DNA of 64,000 bases from Erigeron canadensis (Eukaryota > Streptophyta > Magnoliopsida > Asterales > Asteraceae): the NCBI RefSeq assembly GCF_010389155.1, contig NC_057761.1, positions 4,900,501 to 4,964,500 of the forward strand, written 5' to 3'. Shown here in pieces: positions 12,066-24,202 of the stretch (positions are counted from its first letter, which is position 1; the number at the start of each line of letters is the position of its first letter). Below the pieces are notes generated by a model. It searched no databases, was not told where the DNA came from, and worked only from the letters and a program-made list of their open reading frames with translations. The position numbers were made by a program, and so were the translations under genes.

Positions 12066-12215
12066 GCTAATGATAATTAGTTCAATTGGTTAGAGGCATC
12101 ACAAGTTTTATCCAAGCTCCTGAGTTTGATCCTTAGGGATGACAAGTCTTGAGGTTTTTTCCTCCGAATACTTATAATGGCCCATGGTCAACATCTAATT
12201 GTCTAGGGTACGTGC
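12066..12215 (+). mobile_element. tRNA-derived SINE candidate
   Basis: A TAGTTCAATTGG segment at 12078-12089 fits an RNA polymerase III A box. AGTTTGATCC at 12123-12132 fits a B box at tRNA-like spacing. The tRNA-like part is followed by unrelated sequence, as in SINEs. No cloverleaf forms, so it is not a tRNA gene. The 3' end is not defined. Confidence 0.5.
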
Positions 12216-12221
12216 AATGTT

Positions 12222-12434
12222 TCACTAGTGCCCCTAGTGCACTAGTTAAGAAGCATTTAATGAAGTATTTATTGAAGTCTAATTTTCCTAAAATATAGAA
12301 ATATGTATTAATTATTCAATTAAAAATAGAAATTGTTGAGTTAAATTAATACACATTAAATAAAATTTTTGATTAATAAGGAAATAATAAGTTCATTAAA
12401 TGCTTTTTAACTAGTGTACTAGGGGTACTAGTTA
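12222..12434. repeat. MITE with ~40-bp terminal inverted repeats
   Basis: The left end (CACTAGTGCCCCTAGTGC, then ACTAGTTAAGAAGCATTTAA) is repeated in inverse at the right end, reading inward CTAACTAGTACCCCTAGTAC and then ACTAGTTAAAAAGCATTTAA. The total is about 213 bp with no ORF. A clean target-site duplication is not obvious, so the superfamily is left open. Confidence 0.7.
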
Positions 12435-13095
12435 GCAAATTCCATATATATATATATATATATATTATTGTTCTTTAATACATGTTTTATTACCAAAACC
12501 AATATATGTCCTAAAGTTAAGGTGTTAAGGAAGTGAGGAGATACTTTGGCATTGATGTGCCGGTAAACAGATACTACTATAACATGACGGTAAATGATGA
12601 AGGAAGTGCGAGTTAGTTGATGAGCCTAATTTCCCAAATGCCCAATTATATATTTGTGTTCATTGTATATAACTTTAAGACTTTCAAGTGACAAATTGTA
12701 AAGCTTATGATTGGCCGGGTACATATATTGTTTATAATTTAAAAGTTAAAGACATTCACAATGGATACGAATATAGTTTGATACATATTATAGACATTCG
12801 TATATAAATTATCATAGTTTGATACAATAAATCCTATAAAATCTAATATATGTATTATCAATTTTAGTAAATAACCTGCCCCAATATTTTTTAAAAAAAC
12901 CGTAATCTACGTAATTTGTCTTTCTATTTTTGCTTATCTCTTTAACAACATTATTTACAATTTAGCTCTTAAAATATTACACAATCCTATTTTACATCAA
13001 TAAGCTACGCTACTCGTCGGTGTCACTGTCTCTACTATCCGTCCCGTCACCATCACCTGTTGCCATCATGGCCGGTGTTGGGGTCGGACAAAGTG
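12435..13095. other. Intergenic DNA
   Basis: No gene recognised. It includes a TA microsatellite at about 12447-12466 and a GTC/CAC-rich stretch at 13018-13080. Confidence 0.45.
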
Positions 13096-13947
13096 GACGG
13101 GCCGAGGTCCAATTTTTTTTAGTGGGGCCACTTTTATGTTTTTGGTGTACATATATATAATATGTAATCAACTTAGTTCATTACAAATCCTAACAATTAA
13201 CCAAAAATTAAACCATATAATTTAACATACATTAAAACCTACTTACATATATCTTTTACAGATAAATAAAATTATATTTTTCAATCCTGGAATGTAACCG
13301 CAACCTATTCTAATGTCCTTGTAAAAACTAAAGTACTCTTCAATATATAAAGTAACAATATAAAATAGGATTATCATAGTATTATATCTTTTGATTTGTT
13401 GTGTACAATATACAAGTGTTATCCAACTTAATTATATATATGAATGCATTTACCTTATATTATATTTTTTTGTTTTGTCAAATATAATTTGTAAAATGAT
13501 ATATTTTTTTGAAGATTATCTTAATAATCCTTTTAAAACTATAAAATAATGGCATATGGATTTTATTAAATCTCCTTTTTAATCTTATTTCTTGATATAA
13601 TGTCATATAATTTCAAGAATTACGTTCGTTATGTTTTTTAATTTAACTATACTTTTTTAGTTATTTTATAAAAATAGTTAATATAATATAAATCGTTGCG
13701 TCTAACTTCGTCTAATTTGGGGTCTTTTTTCTGGCTCGTAATACATCTATAAATTCCCAGAGACGGCCTTGTTTGCCACTGCCACTACCACTGACGTCGC
13801 TACCACTATCATCACCGTATCACGCGAGGCGAGAGACGGAGCCAGAATTTTTTTTGTCAGTGGGCAATTTCAAAAGTTGTTTGACATACTTATAAAAGTC
13901 GTATCGATAATGTAAAAAAATTGGACCCTAGATCTAGGTTAGAAAAT
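13096..13947. repeat. Remnants of DNA-transposon-like repeats
   Basis: The segment from GGACGGGCCGAGGTCC (about 13094) to CCCAGAGACGGCCTTG (about 13757-13772) and the later GAGACGGAGCCAGAATTT (about 13831) resemble ends of non-autonomous hAT-type repeats seen widely in plants. No coding sequence and no clear TSD are visible, so the assignment is tentative. Element 2 is inserted at the right edge. Confidence 0.35.
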
Positions 13948-13952
13948 GGACC

Positions 13953-14601
13953 TGTTGAGTCTTGGATTCGCTGATTAGACTTACTCGCTGACATGTATAG
14001 CCATCAAGTCTTCAGCGAGTCCAGTGAGTCTCTTCAGCGGGATGCATTCTGACCAAATGTTTGTCATGGCGGGAAGTATTCAAACCATATGAAGATAAGA
14101 GTCACATGGTGGTTCTTCCAACTGTAACATACCTTACCTGGAAAAGGTACATGTTAGGACCAAAACTTGGGTCTTCTCTCTCATACCCATTTTGGTAAAG
14201 AAGACAAAGGCTCTTGCTTGGAAGTACAAGGAGCCAATGGAACGTCGACAACCACCATCTATTACCATCAAAGGAAGGCTGTGTTGCCCTAATTCTTCCT
14301 CTATATAAAGCAACACAGCCGTATTGTATCAAGTGTGTTAGTCACCTTGAAAGTGTGTGTTACTTGTAATTGTTCAAGTTTTTACTGTGTCTAGACTTAG
14401 CAATTACCTTTGTTCTTTTGTATTCTTGTAAGTCAAGTGTGTAAGATCAACCATGTATTCATCGTTTAATAAATGATACATATGATTATACTTGCATTGA
14501 TTTATTACAATTGAACTTGTTGTTGCTCTTGTTATTTATCTTCTTATCTACTTTCTTGTATAATTTAAATATAACATAAGTTGTGCATTCGTGGACCATC
14601 A
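13953..14601 (+). repeat. 5' LTR of element 2
   Basis: It starts TGTTGAGTCTTGG and ends GGACCATCA. A TATA box (CTATATAAAG, 14301-14310) sits mid-LTR and would drive element transcription. It is the same length as the 3' LTR and the LTR of element 3. Confidence 0.92.
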
Positions 14602-14603
14602 AG

Positions 14604-14615
14604 TGGTATCAGAGC
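14604..14615 (+). other. Primer binding site of element 2
   Basis: TGGTATCAGAGC, complementary to the 3' end of initiator tRNA-Met, lies two bases after the LTR. It primes minus-strand DNA synthesis. Confidence 0.92.
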
Positions 14616-14720
14616 CTCCGTTCCTAAATCATTGGAACAAGATCTGTTTGCCTCCTTGTGTTTACATTTAGAATTTCTGTTCTATAATCTTTCTTGAAAC
14701 TCTTTTTCTAAAACAAGAAC

Positions 14721-17700
14721 ATGTCTTCTGTTCCCAGCCTAGTGAACACACGTGACTTTGGCTACGTGTCGACATCTCCTAAATTCGAGCCCAAGGATTG
14801 TGGGTCTTGGAAGGAGAGGATGCTTCTTCACATCTCTGGTGTGGAACCCTATTTAATGACCATATTAACTGAGGGTCCATACGTACCGATGTATGTCCAA
14901 AGGACTCCAGGAGCTACACCTGAAGCTCCTGAAATAGTCACTGACCTGGTTAAACCAGAGGTTCAATGGACAGATGAAGAAAGAAAGCTGGTAAATCTTG
15001 ATGATAGGTTGAAAAACATGATTATCGTCACTCTTCCCACTGAAATCATGAAGCTAGTCATCAAGTATCCCTCTTCAAAGGAAGTATGGGATAGACTGGT
15101 CAGCACCTATGTAGGATCTGCTGACCTCATCAAAATCAAGAAAATTGATTTGAAACGAGCTTATGAAAACTTCTTCTATCTTCCTGATGAAAGTCTTGAG
15201 AGCACCTATACTCGCTTTAAAGGGTTGCTCAATGATATGACAAATGTTGGCATTACTCATGATAATTTTGAAGTATGTCATAAATTCATCGACTCTCTTC
15301 CTCTTAAGTGGCAAAACTTAAGACAAACTTTTCATAAAACGAAGAAAATCCAAGATTTTGATCTTGAAGAACTTTTTGGCACTCTTCAATTTGAAGAGAG
15401 AGCATTGGCTCTAAACATTCGAGCCTCTGCTGATGCCAAAAGACATGCTGGCCCTTCTTCTTCTTCCTCTGTCAGCATATCCTCTCATCCTATTTCTGAC
15501 CCTATGGCTCTAGTTTCTACTGAGCCCATCGATCTCTATGATGGTTCCAGTATCTCAAATCTTCCAGCACCTATTCAAACTCTCATTGATGAACTGGATG
15601 ATGAAGAGAAACAAGACTTGTTTAATGATTTTATGGGCTTTGCCCTTGTTGCTGGTAGAAAATACTCCAGAAGGTGGAACAATCGCAAAACGGTTGCTCC
15701 CCTCAAACCTCCTGTTGATAAATCACAGGAAGAGTGCTGGAGGTGTGGCAGAAAAGGCCACTACCAGAAGGAGTGCAGAGTCTCTATTCCCACTCCTGCA
15801 GCTCCTAAACCTAATCCTTCTAAATCTGTTGATGAATACAGGAACAAATACTATCAGCTGAAGGCAAAGGTGGCTGAAACAGAGGATGCCAAAGTTCCAG
15901 CAAAAGGACTAGTTGCTGAAGAACATGATTGGGTTGACTCAGATGATTCTGATAATGACGATTATGTTGATGCCATATGCCTTATGGCACTTGCTGACAG
16001 TGATGCTCTGACAAAGGATCAAGTCTCCTCTAGTCAGTGGGTAAACGTCACTGTTAAAAAGGTACACTCTTTTCTTTCCTCCTCTTCTGATCATGACAAG
16101 ACCAAAATTATTGAGTCTTTGTCTTGTGATCTCCAGTTCGTAGAAAGTCTACGTGCTGAACTTCAATCTAAACTTAACTTTGCTGGAGTAGAGTTAAGTG
16201 AAAATTCAGAAAAACTTATGAAACTGAAAAACGTTCATATTGAACTTCAATCTCATGAGTTAATGACTCAGAAACTCCAACTTGAGAATGAAACTCTCAA
16301 GGCTGAAGTTTCTAATCTGAAGAAGATTGTGACCTCCTGGTCAAAGGCTTCCAAATTTCATCATCAATGCTTGAGTGAGCAAGTCCCTGCTCAAGTACAA
16401 GAAGTGATTGGTGGCAATTTTGATGTTGCTGCCTCAATCGCTGACTCATTTAATGATGATGTAAAGCCTGAAATCTCTATTCCTCCACCCTCTTCATCTT
16501 CCATCTCTCCTGAAGAGATGAAAAAGTGGTATTTTGTCAAGGGACAAAATGACTACCATGCTGAGATGGATTCTAAGGCTACATCCTCCACCAGTGTGCC
16601 CTCTTCCTCTAATGTTAAAAGTACCAGTTCCTCAACCAGTACTTTTGACATGTTCTCTCATCCTCCCATTGTTGGCATGATGCCACATGAAGGGAGAATT
16701 CAACATTCTCCACCAAGAAACTTTAAAGGGGATATTACAAGTGATGGATATATACCCATTGCTCCTCAGCAACTATCTGTAAAAGGTGCTGAGCCCTTTA
16801 AAAGAAGCACTATTGCTGCTTCTATGACTATGGTACTCCTCAGCGAGTTAATCAGGTCATTCAGCAACACTCCAGTGCTCAATCTTCCTCTCAGCTGGAA
16901 CCTACTCATGCTAATTCCTTGTCTGAACATGATCGTCTAATGAACAGACGGGTTAGGTTCGCTGATGCAAGACATCAACAAGTACTTCCCACAAAGGCTA
17001 TACCTGCTGATACTCAAACTCATATGGCATCTCAATCTATGCCTTTAAAATCAAATCTAAGGCATAACACTCCAAAAAGGGGAAGACTGCCTACACAATA
17101 GGTCTACCACTCCTCAGCGAGGACACTTGCTACATCAGCAATTGAGACCTACTACTCCACAAAGAGGACAAGTTCCTACTCAACACAATCAATCCTCAGT
17201 GTCGAACATGGAGTACTTACCTCATAGGCAAATGAGGTCAGTGACTCCAAATCGTCAAATCAGATCCATCACTCCTAACCGAGTGAACCAGTCTCAGCAG
17301 GGTTCCTCTTCTTCCTATCCCGCTGGAAAGCAAGCATGGACCATGATTAGAGGACATCAAAATCCTCAAAATCATCATGGTGAGTCCATCCTTGGTCCTG
17401 TTCCTCAATTGCCCTCTCCTAAACTTAGACAAAGGAGTAAATCCAAGTCTAAGCAAAAAAGCAAGGCCTCATCTTCCTCTTTTCCTCAAATAAATGAGCT
17501 TACTCAGTGAGTGAATGATCTTTCTTCTCAGCTGAGGGACTTTCTCATTCAGAATCAACAAGGCAACCCCTCTGACAAAAAATGCTATCTTTGTAGCAGC
17601 AGAGGACATGTTGCCTCTGAATGCGTTTCAGTCAGCTCAAGACATGCTCCAGCGGTTGTAATTCAACCAAACATCTCTGTATCTGCTGAAACATCTTCTT

Positions 17701-18080
17701 CCTCTACAAGGATCAGTGAGAACCTCTCTACTGAACCTGTAATCAGTGACAATTCTTCTGTCACAAATGCAAGCATCGCTGAATACATTGCAGCTCAGCG
17801 CATTGAAATTCCTAATTCTCAGAGGGTTATTTCAAATGCTTGGGGGCAACCTTCAATGCTGGTTGAGTATAGTGCTCCTGATGTAGTGAGCAGCTATGCA
17901 TATCTTCATAGTAATGAAACCAGTGTAATGCCCTCTAATGAAGATAACACCTTTGGTCTTGTCTCTGTGGGAAATCACACTAGTCTTGAGGAGGCTCTCT
18001 CTGAAGAGCCAATATCCTCCTCTGAAGTACCTTTAGTTAATCCTGCTGACATGGCAATGGATGAACAAAGTGAACCTTAA
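14721..18080 (+). pseudogene. Sirevirus-like gag (element 2)
   Basis: The start at 14721 (MSSVPSLVNTRDFGYVS) follows a 105-base leader. The first 739-residue frame has the capsid-type UBN2 region at about 20-230 (KDCGSWKERML, KEVWDRLVSTYVGSADLIKI, LPDESLESTYTRFKGLL). A CCHC zinc knuckle, CWRCGRKGHYQKEC, begins at residue 339, followed by acidic and coiled-coil regions. The frame shifts near 16820, again near 17101-17127, and meets a TGA at 17508 where element 3 has CGA. The last piece carries a second knuckle, CYLCSSRGHVASEC, and ends at the TAA at 18078. The sum, over 1,100 codons, is long for copia gag, as in Sireviruses. It cannot make a full protein. Confidence 0.88.
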
Positions 18081-20256
18081 ATCCTTTCTTTGTGGTATTT
18101 GGATAGTGGTTGTTCAAAACACATGACTGGCTCTAAGTCCCTGCTGGATAACTATACAGAGGCATCTGGTCCTACAGTGGTGTTTGGTGATAACTCCACT
18201 GGACAGACTGAAGGGTATGGTCTTCTTTCTAATGGCCTCATAAAATTCTCTAAAGTTGCTTATGTAAATGGATTAAAGCATAATCTCATCAGCATAAGTC
18301 AACTATGTGATGCTGACTACAAAGTAATTCTTGATAAACATCAAGGCACTGTAGTAAACATCAACAAGGAAGTCGTCTTGGTAGCACCAAGAAAACGAGA
18401 TGTATATCTTGTAGACTTCACTCCTATCAAAACTGATAGTGAGACTTGTTTCTTTGCTAAGTCAGCATCCGAGTTAAATTGGTTATGGCACAAGCGTATG
18501 TCGCATGTAAACTTTATAACCATAAACTCACTGGCCAAAAAGAACCTTGTTCGTGGCCTTCCTCCTCTTTCCTTTGAAAAAGATAGACTCTGTGGTGCTT
18601 GTGAAAAAGGCAAATGCCATAGAACTACCTTTAAAACAAAACAAGCCAATTCAGTCAAGGGTTGTTTTCATCTTCTCCACATGGACCTTTTTGGTCTAGT
18701 GAATGTCCAAAGTCTAAAGGGTAGTAAATACACTTTAGTAATTGTGGATGAATATTCACGATATACTTGGACAATTTTTCTTAATTCTAAGAGTGATGCT
18801 GCTGATGAAATTATCAAATTCATCAAGAAAATGGAAAATCTCAACAGCATAAGGGTTAAAGAACTCAGAGGTGATCATGGCACTGAGTTTAGAAACCACA
18901 CTCTTGAATCTTTTTGTGCTGCTCAAGGGATCTCACAAAACTTCTCTTCCACTAGAACTCCTGAGCAAAATGGTGTTGCTGAAAGGAGAAATAGAACTCT
19001 CATTGAGGCAGCACGTACAATGCTCAGTGAGTCCTCTCTCCCCAGCCAGTTTTGGGCAGAAGAAGTCAACATTGCTTGCCACCCTCAAAACCGTTGTCTC
19101 ATTGTCAAAAGACATGACAAGACAACATATGAAGTGCTGAGAGGAAAGAAACCTCAAATTTAATACTTCCATGTATTTGGTTGTCCTGTCTTTATTCTAA
19201 ATAACAAGGATCATCTTGGCAAATTCGATCCTAAAGCTGATGATGGTTATTTTGTTGGATATTCTGCCATCAGCAAAGCTTTTAGATTATTTAATACTCG
19301 TATTCAAAAGGGGGATGAATCCATTCATGTCACTTTTGATGAAAGCTCTTCTGCTTTTAAAGATATCCAGCCTTCTTCTACTGAAGAGATCTTCAATGAG
19401 TTCACTAGTCCTCCTATGGAGGATGCTGACTCATTTGTTGATGCTTCTTGCTCGGTGCCTCTTCTGAATCAGCAAATCACTGAGGACAGCTCAGCAGAAC
19501 CTGAACTAGAGCAAGTTGCTGCTCATATCTATACGATTGAGCCAGTTGAGCCTATTTTAAGATCAATCCATGCTGCATCAGCCAAACCTAGATCACTGGC
19601 TGATGATATGCAAGTTGATGACTCTGCTGATGATGAGTTTCATGATGCTTCAGCTAATGCTGAAGACATGGAGTCTGCTGATGACCTCATCATCAATGTT
19701 AACTCAAATCAGTCAAATGGCTCCACTGATCAAACTCCTGTTGAACCTTCAATAACCATTGATTTCTCCTCTTATTTTTCTCCTGCTGATCCCATACAAA
19801 TGTCTTCCGCTGCCACTCTAGGTTCATCAAGTATCCCATCACTTAAATGGACTTCAAGTCATCCTGCTCACCAAATTATTGGTGATCCTCAGCAGCGCAT
19901 TGTGACTAGATCAGCGACTAGAAACACATGTCTATATGTTAATTTCTTGTCAATGATCACTCCTAAGAATATTGGAGAGGCTATGGTTGACCCATCGTGG
20001 GTTGCTGCCATGCAAGAAGAACTAACACAATTCCAAAGACAGCATGTCTGGTTCTTAGTTCCTCTTCCTCCTGGAAAAAGAACCCATTGGAACTAAATGG
20101 GTTTATAGGAATAAAATGGACGAAGATGGTGTTGTTATACGCAACAAGGCTAGGTTAGTTGCTCAAGGTTACCTTCAAGAAGGTGTCGACTATGACGAAA
20201 CCTTTGCTCCAGTGGCCAGACTTGAAGCAATACGCTTATTCTTGGCACATGCTGCT
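18081..20256 (+). pseudogene. Copia pol: protease, integrase and truncated RT (element 2)
   Basis: Protease starts at WYLDSGCSKHMTG (DSG active site, about 18093). Integrase follows: zinc finger around HKRMSHVNF and CGACEKGKC, core Asp in HMDLFGLV, Asp in LRGDHGTEF, Glu in PEQNGVAERRNRTL. A TAA at 19161 replaces the AAA codon kept in element 3. The same frame runs on (YFHVFGCP) to an extra A near 20080 that shifts it. RT begins [11 protein letters not shown] and reads to [15 protein letters not shown], where an internal deletion ends it before the catalytic motifs. Element 3's gag-pol spacer with its acceptor-like CAG is deleted here, so the protease follows the gag stop almost directly and in frame. 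Confidence 0.88.
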
Positions 20257-20978
20257 GGTTGAAATACATGAATGACAGGAGGAGGCCTCAAAGAATAGTA
20301 GCTGCTGAAGCCTTTCGTGCTGACATGGGCCAAAAAACAAATTTGAAGATCTTAAGAGAAGGTGTTGACAAGCCAGTCAGACATGAAGGTGTCAAGGCAA
20401 CTACTTTGAGTGCATCCGAATGGGCTGAAGTGTATATGCTCATCAAGGATAAAAAGGCTCCCAACTATGATCAATTGAAAAACATGCTGAGGGAGTACTT
20501 TGAGAAGGCAAGAAGGTTTGAAACGAAGTTTAAGTGTGATCTACCCATGCTGAGGCTAGTGTTTGGAGCTCCAGCTTCTATCTCAGCGTCTGCTGGCAAG
20601 AAAACACAAAGAAAAAGGAAAGAAACGCATCAATTCTTGCCAGCAGCTCTCCCTCCTCTAGCTGGTGATGCCACATTGAATCTTCGATTGCCTCCTAGAA
20701 GCATGTTTGAAGAAGGAAGGACACTGGAGTCCCCTGCTGGCATATTCTTCCAAAACTTCCAGAATGATCAACTTTTCTTTAGATTGGCAGAAGTAGAAAA
20801 AGCTTCCACTAGGTTTCTCATCAGCATCAGGAAGAGATTCTCCAAGTTAGCAAGTGCCACATGGTTCATCAGCGAGATTGATGAAGAGCTGTTGAAGCCT
20901 CATAGAAGAGATGATCCTATACTGAGAATTGCCAAGCAGGAAGATGCTTGGGAGATAGAAGCTGCCAATCTTTAGATG
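20257..20978 (+). pseudogene. C-terminal part of the Sirevirus third ORF (element 2)
   Basis: After the deletion junction a 238-residue frame runs to TAG, starting [15 protein letters not shown] and including WAEVYMLIKDKKAPNYDQL, CDLPMLRLVFGAPA, GIFFQNFQNDQLFFRLAEVE and EDAWEIEAANL at its end. Element 3 has the same blocks, broken by frameshifts, at 30060-30806, so this copy is the better-preserved version of the C-terminal end. There is no hydrophobic segment and the function is unknown. It lacks its own start, which was lost with the upstream part of the ORF. Confidence 0.8.
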
Positions 20979-21090
20979 TCTTAACTAGTAAAAGCTTTAT
21001 GCTTCAGCTTGTAATTCTCTTTGATGATATAAAAGACATCTTTCCTTCATATTACATTCTTCTTACTTACTCAGCAAGTCTCTTCAGCGA

Positions 21091-21102
21091 ATAGGGGGAG
21101 AT
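21091..21102 (+). other. Polypurine tract of element 2
   Basis: AATAGGGGGAGAT directly precedes the 3' LTR and primes plus-strand DNA. The same tract, inverted, borders the LTR of element 3 at 29933-29945. Confidence 0.88.
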
Positions 21103-21751
21103 TGTTGAGTTTTGGATTCGCTGATTAGACTTATTCGCTGACATGTATAGCCAGCAAGTCTTCAGCGAGTCCAGTGACTCTCTTCAGCGGGATGCATGCT
21201 GACCAAATGTTTGTCATGGCGGGAAGTATTCAAACCATATGAAGACAAGAGTTACATGGTGGTTCTTCCAAATGTAACATACCTTACTTAGAAAAGGTAC
21301 ATGTTGGGACCAAAACTTGGGTCTTCTCTTTCATACCCATTTTGGTAAAGAAGACAAAGGCTCTTGCTTGGAAGTACAAGGAGCCAATGGAACGTCGACA
21401 ACCACCATCTATCACCATCAAAGGAAGGCTGTGTTGCCCTAATTCTTCCTCTATATAAAGCAACACAGCCGTATTGTATCAAGTGTGTTAGTCACCTTGA
21501 AAGTGTGTGTCACTTGTAATTGTTCAAGTTTTTAGTGTGTCTAGACTTAGCAATTACCTTTGTTCTTTTGTATTCTTGTAAGTCAAGTGTGTAAGATCAA
21601 CCATGTATTCATCGTTTAATCAATGATACATATGATTATACTTGCATTGATTTATTACAATTGAACTTGCTGTTGTTCTTGTTATTTATCTTCTTATTTA
21701 CTTTCTTGTATAATTTAAATATAACATAAGTTGTGCATTCATGGACCATCA
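21103..21751 (+). repeat. 3' LTR of element 2
   Basis: 649 bp, TGTTGAGTTTTGG to GGACCATCA, followed by the TSD copy GGACC. The TATA box CTATATAAAG is intact at 21451-21460, so read-out transcription to the right, toward the ERF genes, is possible. Confidence 0.92.
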
Positions 21752-21756
21752 GGACC

Positions 21757-22402
21757 CTCAGAATAATTTCGTTCTCTACGCCGGGTGTAAGACTCATATT
21801 CAAAAGGTACTAGTTTTTTTTAATAAATATAGACCACAAGTGTCGGGGAAAGTCATATTAAAATGAAAACTTATTCAATGATAATGTGGGAAATAAAAAA
21901 AAAAAATATTTTTTATGAAGTAACTAGCTTGTATATATATTTTTTCTACATAACTATTATAATTATTAAAAATTAAAACATCTTAAGTTTTTTATTCTAT
22001 CAAATGGAAAGATTTATCTCAAAATTAATGCTTCGATAACAAATAACTCTAAAAAATAAGCTTATAACAACGAAGGTAATATTTGTATGTATTTCAATTC
22101 CTATTATTTTTTCTTATTTTGAAAAACAAATTACATATATACCATTTAAATTTTAAAAATTACATTGTACCAAAATTGGAATGGGACAGCTGACTCCGCT
22201 GCCGTGTGTAGAACCGTCCATGACGTGAGCATCGTATCCATGCATCTAGCTATATCATGATATATATTCGCACGTACGTACCAAACATGCATGCATATAT
22301 AGCTAATTATACTAATCGATCCCTGATGCTGTCTCCTTTTTATCGTGGTATTCAATTCGTTTTACACTTTTACTTTTACGTACACACTAGTGATTAATTT
22401 GC
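21757..22402. other. Intergenic DNA
   Basis: No gene recognised. AT-rich, with short ACGTACGT and GCATGCATATATAG palindromes near 22270-22305. Confidence 0.45.
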
Positions 22403-23017
22403 ACACTTCTCAGGGGCGGATGTAGTATTGTTTGAAGGGGGGGGGGGTAATGCCCCCTATAGAGCCCAAATAATTATCAGTGTACTAATCTAAATTTTTC
22501 AGTATTAGCCCAAGTTCTTTAAGTGTGTCCCAGCCCAAAAGTTGCAATGCCCCTTACTCAGCCCAACAAATAAAAATCCCCATACTAAAAACTGATTGTG
22601 CGTACGTGGAAAAGAAAAAAACAAAACTCAGTAGTAATAAACTAAAACAAACAGCGCTCGTGGTGATCACTGATCTCCTTCTTTAACCTCTTCTTCTTCC
22701 TTCAATCATGTACTCAAGTATTGAATTTTGCTTCTGATTTTCTGAACAAGGTGAAGGTAAGTGGAAATTCTAACTTAACTCATAATTTTGTAAACCCTAG
22801 AAATCTAAATTATTGATTTTTTTCTATTAGTTAGTACCAAAATATGAATATATAGTCCGAATAGATTATTAAAGTTGTTGATATATTAAAAGCATTATTA
22901 GTTGTTGCCTTGTTTGTAAATTGTTGATTTTCTTTGTATTAGTTAATAAAATAAAGCAAACAGATTGTGTATTTGTACAATACATACATAATTTATTTCT
23001 TTTTATTTGCTAGATAT

Positions 23018-23336
23018 ATGGAAAGATATTTTAAAAGTAAAGAACCGTCTTGTAGTAATACCGATGAAGAATCTTTAAGGAGAAATAACCCTAATATAGA
23101 AAGACCTCGCTCTACTTTCTCAACGCCTATTATAGTAGATGATATGAATAATCTTCCTTGGGATCCCTCCGAGAGACCAAGAATTTTGAAATATAATCCT
23201 AACCAAAGAGACGAGATAAGGAGACGATATTGGATTCGAGGACCATGTCAACCCCCTGGCCATACTTGATAGTGTTAAAATTGAAGATGTAATGACCCGC
23301 TTCCACAAGTTAGGAAAGCGTAGAGGCAACTTGTAG
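23018..23336 (+). pseudogene. hAT transposase ends (ZMYM1-like), middle deleted
   Basis: From the ATG at 23018 the product starts MERYFKSKEPS and continues RPRILKYNPNQRDEIRRRYWIRGPCQPPGHT. This is the N-terminal TTF-type region of the plant 'zinc finger MYM-type 1-like' hAT transposases. The frame then stops, and at 23274-23336 the family's C-terminal end appears in another frame (VKIEDVMTRFHKLGKRRGNL). The catalytic DDE and dimerisation parts are absent, a deletion of perhaps 2 kb judging from the usual family length. A GTAAGT at 22757 and a TTTGCTAG ending at 23013 could bound a 5' UTR intron; this is inference. Confidence 0.8.
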
Positions 23337-23508
23337 GAACTTAACTTGGTTCTCATGGTTTAATGAAGTTTACAATGGTTGTTTTGATGTTAGTTTTGGT
23401 TGTTTAAGTGCTAATTTTTACGGTTCTGTCTGCTATTTCTTTTCTGTATTATATCCGCCTTTTATGCTGTTTTTTTAAACAGGATTTATGCTGCTGAATT
23501 GCTTGTCT

Positions 23509-23650
23509 TTGCTGTTGTTATTTGCTGGAATTTTTCTGTTTAAAGCTGTTTTTTTAACTTTTATTTTGCTGCTGTTATTTGCTGGTAATTTTCTGTTTAA
23601 AGCTGTTTTTTAACTGTTATTTAGCTGCTGTATCTATGTTGTTTTTTGCT
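23509..23650 (+). repeat. Tandem repeat inside the hAT element
   Basis: Two ~60-bp copies of a TTATTTGCTGG...TTTCTGTTTAAAGCTG unit start near 23509 and 23569. Further TTTTAGCTGCTG-type pieces run to about 23760. Subterminal repeats of this sort often serve as transposase binding sites in hAT elements, but that role is inferred here. Confidence 0.6.
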
Positions 23651-24202
23651 GAATTCTGCTGCTGTCATTTAAACTGTTTTTTAGCTGCTGTTTATAGTTT
23701 TTTTGTAGGCTGATTTCTGTTATTGCAAACTGATATTTAGCTGTTGTTTATGCTGTTGTAATTATATTTTATCATTGTTGTTAATGTGCACAATTTCGTG
23801 GTTGGTTTGAGGCTATTGGGTTACAGTTTGACAGCTTTTTGCCGTTGTTTAATAGCCGTTATGTCGCTCATCCGCCATCAAGCTAGTAAGTTTTTTATGC
23901 CCCACTTAGACAAATTCCTAGATCCGCCTCTGACACTTGTTTAATTTTCTTCGTACGTCTGATAGATTCTGAATGAAGAATTAATTCCTTTTTATTCCGT
24001 ACCTTAATTAGAGATCCTCAAGGATACGATTCAGCTTCCTGATCGATGAAAGATACATACAGATTCAACAAAACAGCGAGCTGGTCGAAATGTTTAATAC
24101 GCTAAGAACCAGCTAGCTAGCTAGCTACCAAACACACTGAAAATCAAGTAGCAAGTAAGTTTGTTTATTAAAGTTAACATTTGTGAAGCTTAATTAGGTC
24201 GA

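Larger units (their letters stand above)
13948..21756 (+). mobile_element. Sirevirus-like Ty1/copia element 2, internally deleted, with TSD GGACC
   Basis: Two 649-bp LTRs (13953-14601, 21103-21751) flank gag, protease, integrase, the start of RT and the end of a third ORF. The 5-bp duplication GGACC lies at 13948-13952 and 21752-21756, so this is one insertion. By eye the LTRs differ at about 20 positions (about 3%), which suggests moderate age. A long gag with a second zinc knuckle and an extra ORF after pol fit the Sirevirus lineage. RT from its middle on, all of RNase H and most of the third ORF are missing compared with element 3. Confidence 0.92.
22411..23932 (+). mobile_element. hAT-type DNA transposon, internally deleted (1.5 kb)
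   Basis: The ends are inverted repeats, CAGGGGCGGATGTAG (22411-22425) and the complement CAGAGGCGGATCTAG (from 23918-23932), 13 of 15 matching. They are flanked by an 8-bp duplication, ACACTTCT / ACACTTGT (22403-22410, 23933-23940), with one mismatch. Both features are hAT hallmarks. Inside are the two ends of a transposase gene with the middle missing, so it is a Ds-like derivative that could move only with outside transposase. Confidence 0.88.

Noticed and set aside
12066..12215. Functional tRNA gene
   Set aside because: Only A-box and B-box-like motifs are present; no cloverleaf or acceptor stem can be drawn.
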